Below, one piece after another: positions 1 to 5,536 of a DNA stretch of 7,879 nt. Both the position numbers and the translations under genes were made by a program. The notes beneath the pieces were generated by a model. It saw nothing but the letters and a program-made list of their open reading frames with translations, searched no databases and had not been told where the DNA came from. The stretch spans positions 1-7,879 of the forward strand of contig JAGTUW010000245.1 of the NCBI GenBank assembly GCA_018224345.1, in the 5' to 3' direction. The stretch comes from Bacteroidota bacterium (GTDB lineage: Bacteria > Bacteroidota > Ignavibacteria > SZUA-365). How positions within the stretch are numbered: the stretch's first letter is position 1; each line of letters starts with the position of its first letter.

Positions 1-111
1 CCAAGCGTGCGCTGCACTACAATAATCGTTCCCGTTGTTGCCGGATAACCCGTTCATGACCTCGATATTTACCCAGACGCCCGCGCGTCTCTACAGGAGC
101 AGGCAATCCAT

Positions 112-165
112 TTCCCTCATTCCCTTCATTTCCCTCATTCCCTTCATTTCCCTCATTCCCCTCAT
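112..165. repeat. Six-copy 9-bp tandem repeat (minisatellite)
   Basis: Six uninterrupted 9-bp units run from 112 to 165. They alternate between TTCCCTCAT (112-120, 130-138, 148-156) and TCCCTTCAT (121-129, 139-147), and the sixth unit is TCCCCTCAT (157-165). The array can equally be read as three 18-bp units. Because 9 is a multiple of three, it leaves reading frames open: the minus strand would read repeated Gly-Asn-Glu and the plus strand alternating Phe-Ile-Ser / Leu-Ile-Pro. I take it as non-coding because no supported gene contains it. Purine-rich 9-mer arrays of this GGGAATGA type are, from memory, common between genes in Bacteroidota/Chlorobiota-like genomes. Copy number probably varies between strains. 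Confidence 0.85.
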
Positions 166-383
166 TCGCAAGACCTCCGACCGCTCGATTTTTTGCAGTC
201 TCCCCGAAAATCATTATTTTTGTTTCTGGACAGAGTTACCTTTTATATCCGATACGAACACCAGCACCTCCGTCCCATGGACAATCGATTGAGAACCATC
301 ACTCACCGGCCCGGATACGACTCTGACCACAGTATACACGCGCTTTGCCTGTTGCGAAGCCCGTGTCCTCTCTCCCGAGATAT

Positions 384-425
384 CGCCGCCGTGAAGGTGC
401 GGCGCAACGGCTCCGCTCCCGGAGC
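384..425. other. Two adjacent GC-rich hairpins upstream of nifJ
   Basis: The first dyad pairs CGCCGC (384-389) with GCGGCG (399-404) around a 9-base loop. The second pairs GCTCCG (410-415) with CGGAGC (420-425) around the 4-base loop CTCC. Five bases separate them. Neither is followed by a T-run on the plus strand, so they do not look like a standard intrinsic terminator for an upstream gene. They lie about 180 bases before the nifJ start and could be a structured leader, the end of an upstream transcript, or chance pairing in GC-rich DNA. No known riboswitch or small RNA was recognised. Confidence 0.35.
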
Positions 426-592
426 AGAAAGGATGGCCAACTTCCTGTCGTTTCAACATTTCTCACAGGGAATGTCACATCATCGCCCGTTGCCGTTGAA
501 CGAATCGCTGCATACCGACGGGCGCAGTAAGGACTTGATATTTTGATGATTGAGGGAGCAACCCCACGGATTTCACTTCTGACCTGATAAAT

Positions 593-597
593 TGAGG
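593..597 (+). promoter_or_regulatory. Ribosome binding site of nifJ
   Basis: TGAGG at 593-597 lies 6 bases before the ATG at 604, the right distance for a Shine-Dalgarno sequence. It decides the start: the in-frame TTG at 592 overlaps this motif and has no purine-rich stretch of its own at the proper distance. Confidence 0.75.
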
Positions 598-603
598 TAC
601 CGT

Positions 604-3600
604 ATGAGTAATCGGAAACTGGCGATGATAGACGGCAATGAAGCCGCCGCATTCGTCGCTCACAAAACAAATGAAGTTTGCGCAATTTACCCCATCACCC
701 CGAGTTCCAACATGGGGGAATGGGCTGACGCCTGGTCATCGGAGGGCCGCCCCAATATCTGGGGGACAATACCGGTCGTCTCCGAATTGCAGAGCGAAGG
801 CGGTGCTTCGGGTGCCGTACATGGTGCGCTGCAGACCGGGTCGCTGACGACCACGTTCACCGCGTCCCAGGGACTGCTGCTGATGATACCGAACATGTAC
901 AAAATAGCCGGTGAGCTTACACCGACGGTGTTCCATGTTTCCGCACGTTCAGTGGCGACGCATGCCCTGTCGATTTTCGGCGATCATTCCGATATCATGG
1001 CCGTGCGGCAGACCGGCTTCGCCCTGCTGTCATCGAATTCCGTTCAGGAAGTCATGGATTTCGCATTGATCGCACAGGCGGCAACGCTGCGGTCACGCAT
1101 CCCCTTCGTCCACTTCTTCGACGGTTTCCGCATCTCTCATGAGGTGATGAAAATCGAGGAATTGTCGGATGAGGACATGTTCGCGATGCTCCCGGACGAC
1201 CTCATCTCCGCTCACCGCTCCCGTGCTCTCAGTCCGGACAAACCGGTGCTTCGGGGCACCGCACAGAATCCCGACGTGTTTTTCCAGGCACGCGAGACTG
1301 TCAATCCGTTCTACAACGCCTGCGCCGACATCGTGCAGGAGACGATGGACAAATTCGGCGAAGTCGTTGGGCGCAAGTACAAGCTCTTTGATTATGTCGG
1401 TGCTCCGGATGCAGACCGTGTCATCATCATGATGAGCTCGGGTGTCGGTGCCGCCGAGGAGATGGTGCAATACCTCAATGATCGCGGTGAAAAAGTCGGC
1501 ATCGTCGTCGTTCGGCTCTTCCGTCCGTTCTCGGTCAAGCATTTCATTGAGGCATTGCCTTCGACAGTGAAGGCCATCGCCGTACTCGACCGCACGAAAG
1601 AACCAGGTGCAGCAGGCGAACCGTTGTATCAGGATGTCCATACCGCACTGGCCGAGACCATGAGTGAAGGCACATTGCCGATGAAACAATACCCGAAAGT
1701 CGTCGGCGGCCGGTACGGACTTTCTTCCAAGGAATTCACACCTTCGATGGTAAAGAGCGTCTATGACAATCTCAAGCTCGAAAAGCCGAAGAATCACTTT
1801 ACGGTCGGTATTATCGAAGACGTGACAAACACGAATCTTGAGTGGGATCACGATCTGAGTGTCGAACCCGACGATGTGTTCCGCGGGATGTTCTACGGTC
1901 TTGGTGCCGACGGGACTGTCGGCGCGAACAAGAACTCGATCAAAATCATCGGTGAAGGCACGGATTATCACGCCCAGGGCTATTTCGTATATGACTCGAA
2001 AAAATCCGGCTCGATGACCACCTCGCATCTGCGTTTCGGACCGCGACCGATCAAGAGCACCTATCTGATCACCTCGGCGAAATTCGTCGCCTGTCATCAG
2101 TTCTTCTTTCTCGAGAAATTCGACATGCTCTCGCATCTGATCGAAGGCGGCACGTTCCTGCTCAACAGTCCTTTCGGACACGACGAGATATGGGACAAAA
2201 TTCCGCGTTTCGTTCAGCAGCAGATCATTGACAAGAAATTGAAATTCTACGTGATCGACGGTTACACGGTCGCGGAGAAAACCGGGATGGGCGCACGCGT
2301 CAACACGATCATGCAGACCTGTTTCTTCGCGATTTCCGGCATTCTGCCGAAGGACGAGGCCATTGAGAAAATCAAGGATTCGATCAAGAAGACCTATGGC
2401 GGCAAGGGTGACCGCATCGTGCAGATGAACTTCAACGCCGTCGACGAGACGCTCGCTCATCTGCATGAAGTCAAAATACCTGATACAGCCACCAGCAAGA
2501 TTGAGTTGCCGCCTGTCGTATCGGATAAAGCACCGGAATTCGTCCGCAAAGTCACTTCCATGATGATCGCCGGCCGGGGCGACGACATTCCGACAAGTTA
2601 CTTCCCCGTCGACGGCACCTTCCCGACAGGAACGACAATGTGGGAGAAAAGGAATATCGCGCTTGAAATTCCGGAATGGGATATCGATACATGCATTCAG
2701 TGCAATAAATGCGCGATGGTCTGTCCCCACGCAACCATCCGCATCAAGGTCTTCGAGGAAAAGGAAGTGGCAAATGCACCGGAGACCTTCAAATACACCG
2801 ATGCGAAAGGCAAGGAATACGCAGGACTGAAATACAGCATTCAGGTTGCACCCGAGGATTGTACCGGTTGTGCTCTGTGCGTTGAAGTTTGTCCGGCAAA
2901 GAACAAGTCGGAAGTCCGGCTCAAAGCCATCAACATGGTACCGCAGGCGCCGCTGCGCGAGCAGGAGCGCGAGAACTGGGATTTCTTCCTGAACATCCCG
3001 GAATTCGACCGCAGCGAATGTCGCGTCGATACCATCAAGGGGTCGCAGCTGCTCCAGCCGCTGTTTGAATTTTCCGGCGCCTGTTCCGGATGTGGTGAGA
3101 CTCCGTATGTCAAGCTTGCCAGTCAGCTCTTCGGTGACCGTATGCTCGTGGCGAATGCCACCGGTTGTTCGTCGATCTACGGCGGGAACCTGCCGACGAC
3201 GCCCTGGACAGTCAACGCCGAGGGGCGCGGTCCTTCCTGGTCCAACTCCCTGTTCGAAGACAACGCTGAATTCGGTCTGGGCTTCCGTCTGACAATCGAT
3301 CAGCAGAAACGTTTTGCAAGCGAAATGCTGATGCGTCTCGCCAGTGATATCGGTGAAGAGCTTGTCACCGACCTTCTCAATGCCGATCAGAAGAGTGAAG
3401 CCGGATTGCGCGAACAGCGCAAACGCGTTGCCCTGTTGAAGGACAAACTCAACACCATCGACAATCCCGAGGCGAAGCGTCTCCTCGCCGTCGCTGATTT
3501 CCTCATCCAGCGCAGTGTCTGGATCATGGGTGGCGATGGTTGGGCGTATGACATCGGATACGGAGGTCTTGATCATGTGATTGCATCCGGCAAGAACGTC

Positions 3601-4200
3601 AATATTCTTGTACTCGACACGGAAGTCTATTCCAACACCGGAGGACAGATGTCGAAGGCCACACCGATCGGCGCAGTCGCAAAATTCGCGGCAGGCGGAA
3701 AGCCTTTGGCGAAAAAGGATCTCGGGTTGATGGCCATGAGTTACGGTACTGTCTATGTCGCGTCGGTCGCCATGGGCGCCAACGACACACAGACGCTCAA
3801 GGCCTTTCTCGAAGCGGAGGCATATGATGGTCCTTCGCTGATCATCGCCTACAGCCATTGTATCGCACATGGCATCGACATGTCGAAGGGAATGGACCAT
3901 CAGAAAACGCTGGTGGAATCAGGGCTCTGGCCGCTGTACCGCTTCAATCCGGATCTGGCCGCACAGGGCAAAAATCCCTTCAAACTGGATTCGAAACCGC
4001 CAAAGCAATCGGTCAAGGATTTCGTCACGATGGAAACACGTTTCAACATGCTGTTCAAAAGCAATCCCGACGAAGCGGCGGCATTGTTGGAGAAATCGCA
4101 ACAGCACACCGATATGCGTGTCAAGCAATACCAGCAGCTTGAAAAGCTGTACGAATACATCACGGTCGCTCCGGAAGAAGCAGCGAGCGAAGATGCATAG
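604..4200 (+). CDS. nifJ: Pyruvate:ferredoxin (flavodoxin) oxidoreductase, single-chain type
   Basis: This cytoplasmic enzyme interconverts pyruvate + CoA and acetyl-CoA + CO2, exchanging electrons with ferredoxin or flavodoxin through three [4Fe-4S] clusters. The protein has 1198 residues. Domains in order: N-terminal TPP/CoA domain (about 1-258) with YPITPSS at 29-35 and the expected Thr32, Glu65 and Arg115; the second POR domain (about 259-415); the gamma-type domain (about 416-630); the EKR segment (MWEKR, 679-683); a two-cluster ferredoxin domain with Cys 697/700/703/707 and 753/756/759/763; and the TPP-binding domain with GDGWAYDIGYGG near 978-989. The proximal cluster cysteines are 827, 830, 855 and 1086. 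From memory, their spacing is identical to the Desulfovibrio africanus enzyme (offset +15), and the ferredoxin-domain cysteines keep a constant offset of +8. The chain is slightly shorter than that 1232-residue enzyme and largely lacks its C-terminal extension. Nothing is broken. The start is set by TGAGG at 593-597. The gene probably forms an operon with the DHOD-like gene. The sequence does not reveal the direction of the reaction in vivo. Confidence 0.97.
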   Translation: MSNRKLAMIDGNEAAAFVAHKTNEVCAIYPITPSSNMGEWADAWSSEGRPNIWGTIPVVSELQSEGGASGAVHGALQTGSLTTTFTASQGLLLMIPNMYKIAGELTPTVFHVSARSVATHALSIFGDHSDIMAVRQTGFALLSSNSVQEVMDFALIAQAATLRSRIPFVHFFDGFRISHEVMKIEELSDEDMFAMLPDDLISAHRSRALSPDKPVLRGTAQNPDVFFQARETVNPFYNACADIVQETMDKFGEVVGRKYKLFDYVGAPDADRVIIMMSSGVGAAEEMVQYLNDRGEKVGIVVVRLFRPFSVKHFIEALPSTVKAIAVLDRTKEPGAAGEPLYQDVHTALAETMSEGTLPMKQYPKVVGGRYGLSSKEFTPSMVKSVYDNLKLEKPKNHFTVGIIEDVTNTNLEWDHDLSVEPDDVFRGMFYGLGADGTVGANKNSIKIIGEGTDYHAQGYFVYDSKKSGSMTTSHLRFGPRPIKSTYLITSAKFVACHQFFFLEKFDMLSHLIEGGTFLLNSPFGHDEIWDKIPRFVQQQIIDKKLKFYVIDGYTVAEKTGMGARVNTIMQTCFFAISGILPKDEAIEKIKDSIKKTYGGKGDRIVQMNFNAVDETLAHLHEVKIPDTATSKIELPPVVSDKAPEFVRKVTSMMIAGRGDDIPTSYFPVDGTFPTGTTMWEKRNIALEIPEWDIDTCIQCNKCAMVCPHATIRIKVFEEKEVANAPETFKYTDAKGKEYAGLKYSIQVAPEDCTGCALCVEVCPAKNKSEVRLKAINMVPQAPLREQERENWDFFLNIPEFDRSECRVDTIKGSQLLQPLFEFSGACSGCGETPYVKLASQLFGDRMLVANATGCSSIYGGNLPTTPWTVNAEGRGPSWSNSLFEDNAEFGLGFRLTIDQQKRFASEMLMRLASDIGEELVTDLLNADQKSEAGLREQRKRVALLKDKLNTIDNPEAKRLLAVADFLIQRSVWIMGGDGWAYDIGYGGLDHVIASGKNVNILVLDTEVYSNTGGQMSKATPIGAVAKFAAGGKPLAKKDLGLMAMSYGTVYVASVAMGANDTQTLKAFLEAEAYDGPSLIIAYSHCIAHGIDMSKGMDHQKTLVESGLWPLYRFNPDLAAQGKNPFKLDSKPPKQSVKDFVTMETRFNMLFKSNPDEAAALLEKSQQHTDMRVKQYQQLEKLYEYITVAPEEAASEDA

Positions 4201-4206
4201 CGGACG

Positions 4207-4250
4207 GGCGGGGCTTGTCCCCGCCTATCCCGTTCCCGGGCAGGTTGCCC
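4207..4250. repeat. Tandem hairpins in the nifJ / DHOD-like spacer (REP-like)
   Basis: Two stem-loops sit just after the nifJ stop. GGCGGGG (4207-4213) pairs with CCCCGCC (4219-4225) across the loop CTTGT, and GGGCA (4238-4242) pairs with TGCCC (4246-4250) across GGT. The first resembles the GGCGGGG-loop-CCCCGCC hairpins that occur as dispersed intergenic repeats in many bacterial genomes. There is no T-run, so full termination is unlikely. A role in stabilising the upstream mRNA or tuning the expression of the second gene is inference. Confidence 0.6.
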
Positions 4251-4280
4251 CTAATCGCGACGAATGAAAAATCAGAAACC

Positions 4281-4285
4281 AGAGG
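4281..4285 (+). promoter_or_regulatory. Ribosome binding site of the DHOD-like gene
   Basis: AGAGG at 4281-4285 lies 8 bases before the ATG at 4294. It decides the start. The earlier in-frame ATG at 4264 would add ten mostly polar residues, has no Shine-Dalgarno sequence, and comes only 13 bases after the hairpin ending at 4250. Confidence 0.75.
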
Positions 4286-4293
4286 ATACACGC

Positions 4294-5292
4294 ATGGATC
4301 TCACCACCACTTACATGGGACTGCAACTGAAAAACCCGCTGGTCCCGTCGGCTTCACCGATGTCAAAGGATATCGCCAACATCAAGCGTCTTGAAGACGC
4401 AGGCGCCTCGGCCATCGTCATGTACTCGCTGTTCGAAGAACAGATCGCGCATGAGCAGCACGAACTCGATCATTTTCTCTCGCAGGGAACAAACAGTTAC
4501 CAGGAAGCGATCAGTTATTTCCCTGATCAGGGGGAATACCACATGGGTCCGGAAGAATATCTCGAACACATCCGTGCTGCGAAGGAAGCGACAGACATCC
4601 CCATTATCGGGAGTCTGAATGGGGTCTCCGCCGGCGGTTGGCTCGAATACGCAACAAAAATCGAACAGGCCGGTGCAGACGGACTGGAACTCAATGTCTA
4701 TTACATTCCCACCAGAATGGATCTCACGGCTATCGAAATAGAAAATATCTATATCGAGGACCTGCGCCGCATCAAGGAGGCAGTGAATATTCCCGTTGCA
4801 ATGAAGCTGAGTCCGTATTTCAGTTCCATGGCCAATATGGCACGAAAGCTCGATGAAGCAGGCGCCGATGCGCTGGTGTTGTTCAACCGCTTCTACCAGC
4901 CGGATTTCGATCTCGATAAACTCGACGTGCTTCCCACGGTACATCTCAGTACTTCCGAGGAAATACGTCTTCCCCTGCGCTGGATCGCGATTCTCTACGG
5001 GAATATCAAGGCAGGCATGGCTGCATCCACCGGCGTCCACACGCATCTCGACGCACTCAAGATGTTCATGGCCGGCGCCGATGTGGCGATGATGTGTTCC
5101 GCACTGCTTGAACACGGTCCGCAACATCTCGGCACCGTGCTCAATGATCTGCGTCAGTGGATGCTCGAGAAGGAGTACTCCTCCATCGCTCAGATGAAAG
5201 GCAGCATGAGCCAGCGTTCCGTCGCCGAACCGGCTGCCTTCGAGCGTGCCAATTACATGAAAGCTCTCAACAGCTGGAAAGTGATTGTGTAG
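4294..5292 (+). CDS. Dihydroorotate-dehydrogenase-like flavoprotein
   Basis: A 332-residue soluble TIM-barrel protein of the dihydroorotate dehydrogenase (DHOD) family, expected to bind FMN. The opening MDLTTTYMGLQLKNPLVPSASP is the usual first strand of class 1 DHODs (motif LKNPLVPSASP, 12-22). Other family landmarks are IIGSLNG, ELNV at 132-135, MKLSP at 170-174 and STGVHTHLDALK at 245-256, with AGAD (260-263) in the phosphate-binding end of the barrel. True DHODs carry a catalytic Cys or Ser in the loop after ELN (ELNxSCPN type). Here that loop reads NVYYIPTR (134-141), with neither Cys nor Ser. The later substrate Asn-Thr pair is replaced by FNRFYQ (197-202). It is therefore probably not the pyrimidine-pathway PyrD, and no symbol is given. 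It lies 93 bases after nifJ on the same strand, and such DHOD-like genes are, to my recollection, recurrent nifJ neighbours. A redox role linked to ferredoxin or pyruvate metabolism is speculation. The start at 4294 follows AGAGG at 4281-4285. Confidence 0.85.
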   Translation: MDLTTTYMGLQLKNPLVPSASPMSKDIANIKRLEDAGASAIVMYSLFEEQIAHEQHELDHFLSQGTNSYQEAISYFPDQGEYHMGPEEYLEHIRAAKEATDIPIIGSLNGVSAGGWLEYATKIEQAGADGLELNVYYIPTRMDLTAIEIENIYIEDLRRIKEAVNIPVAMKLSPYFSSMANMARKLDEAGADALVLFNRFYQPDFDLDKLDVLPTVHLSTSEEIRLPLRWIAILYGNIKAGMAASTGVHTHLDALKMFMAGADVAMMCSALLEHGPQHLGTVLNDLRQWMLEKEYSSIAQMKGSMSQRSVAEPAAFERANYMKALNSWKVIV

Positions 5293-5294
5293 GT

Positions 5295-5432
5295 AAGAAT
5301 ACCACAAAAGCACAAATCCACGAACAAAAAGCACGAAAAGGTTTTCAGATCGCTCCTTATTCAGCAATAAGCGTTCTGAAAACCCTCTTCGTGCTTTTTA
5401 TTCGTGATTTAGTGACTTGGTGGTTTTTTCTT
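5295..5432. terminator. Large near-palindrome with T-run, probable operon terminator / dispersed repeat
   Basis: The element begins two bases after the DHOD-like stop codon. Its arms pair as follows: ACCAC (5301-5305) with GTGGT (5420-5424); AAAT (5314-5317) with ATTT (5407-5410); CACGAA (5319-5324) with TTCGTG (5401-5406); a 12-bp block at 5326-5337 with 5388-5399; a 10-bp block GGTTTTCAGA (5340-5349) with 5375-5384; and a central CTTATT (5356-5361) with AATAAG (5366-5371) around CAGC. The right arm runs into TTTTTT at 5424-5429, as in a rho-independent terminator on the plus strand. The left arm repeats a CACRAA motif four times. This is far larger than a minimal terminator, so it may also be a miniature mobile element or an extragenic palindrome family. 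The palindrome is directly visible; termination is inferred. Confidence 0.8.
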
Positions 5433-5466
5433 AAGTGATTTTTTCCTGGTCACGGCGTTTTCCCTA

Positions 5467-5505
5467 CCGTGCCCGGACAAAATTACGTAGTATTGCCCGG
5501 TACGG
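5467..5505. promoter_or_regulatory. Dyad in the leader of the secreted-protein gene
   Basis: CCGTGCCCGG (5467-5476) and CCCGGTACGG (5496-5505) form an imperfect inverted repeat with one mismatch and one G-U pair, separated by 19 bases that contain the palindrome TACGTA (5484-5489). It lies 31 bases before the start of the secreted-protein gene. It could be an operator or an mRNA leader hairpin. No convincing -10/-35 pair was identified between the palindrome ending at 5432 and this start, so its relation to the promoter is unknown. Confidence 0.35.
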
Positions 5506-5536
5506 GTTACGCAACAATGTGTAATAGGGAAACACA

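Larger units (their letters stand above)
1..603. other. Gene-poor upstream region with repeat and nifJ leader
   Basis: No convincing coding sequence was found in these 603 bases. The open frames present are short (at most about 120 codons), overlap each other on both strands, are rich in Arg, His, Ser and Pro, lack good ribosome binding sites and show no recognisable domain. The first 60 bases could be the tail of a plus-strand gene entering from the left: one frame stops with TAA at 46-48 and another with TGA at 57-59. Neither short tail is recognisable. The region contains a 9-bp tandem repeat at 112-165 and two adjacent GC-rich hairpins at 384-425. The last stretch, roughly 430-603, should hold the nifJ promoter and 5' leader. 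I see no clean sigma-70 promoter, nor a good match to the Bacteroidota-type TTG / TAnnTTTG pair. I also see no tRNA and no riboswitch that I recognise, including the TPP type that would suit a thiamine enzyme. Confidence 0.6.

Noticed and set aside
17..214. Minus-strand 65-codon frame containing the Gly-Asn-Glu repeat, with its start overlapping the stop of the frame at 214-459 (TAATGA).
   Set aside because: The frame is open only because the tandem repeat has a period divisible by three. The flanks are not recognisable, and the stop-start overlap alone does not make an operon.
214..459. Minus-strand 81-codon frame with a Val-rich C-terminal half.
   Set aside because: There is no good Shine-Dalgarno sequence before the ATG at 459, a stop lies two codons further upstream, and no domain is recognised. 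It crosses the GC-rich hairpins and overlaps a plus-strand frame at 193-546. I cannot exclude a small gene but cannot support one.
539..545. TATTTTG, close to the Bacteroidota -7 promoter motif TAnnTTTG, upstream of nifJ.
   Set aside because: It is one base short of the motif, and no TTG lies at the expected distance for a -33 element.
193..546. Plus-strand 117-codon frame upstream of nifJ.
   Set aside because: The composition is Arg/His/Ser/Pro-rich without a hydrophobic core, there is no ribosome binding site, and no family match is recalled.
300..600. Possible riboswitch (especially TPP) or tRNA in the nifJ leader.
   Set aside because: I looked for the conserved TPP-box strings and for a TpsiC-like GGTTCGA segment and saw none. 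The hairpins at 384-425 do not match a riboswitch class I can recall.
592..603. Alternative nifJ start at the TTG at 592, adding four residues.
   Set aside because: The TTG overlaps the TGAGG that is correctly spaced for the ATG at 604.
1093..3900. A 935-codon open frame on the minus strand, antisense to nifJ.
   Set aside because: It lies wholly inside nifJ, whose protein is unmistakable with all cofactor residues. The antisense product is His/Arg/Cys-rich and matches no family I know. Long antisense frames are a common by-product of biased codon use in GC-rich genes.
4264..4293. Alternative start of the DHOD-like gene at the ATG at 4264.
   Set aside because: There is no Shine-Dalgarno sequence before it. 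AGAGG at 4281-4285 serves the ATG at 4294, where family similarity begins.
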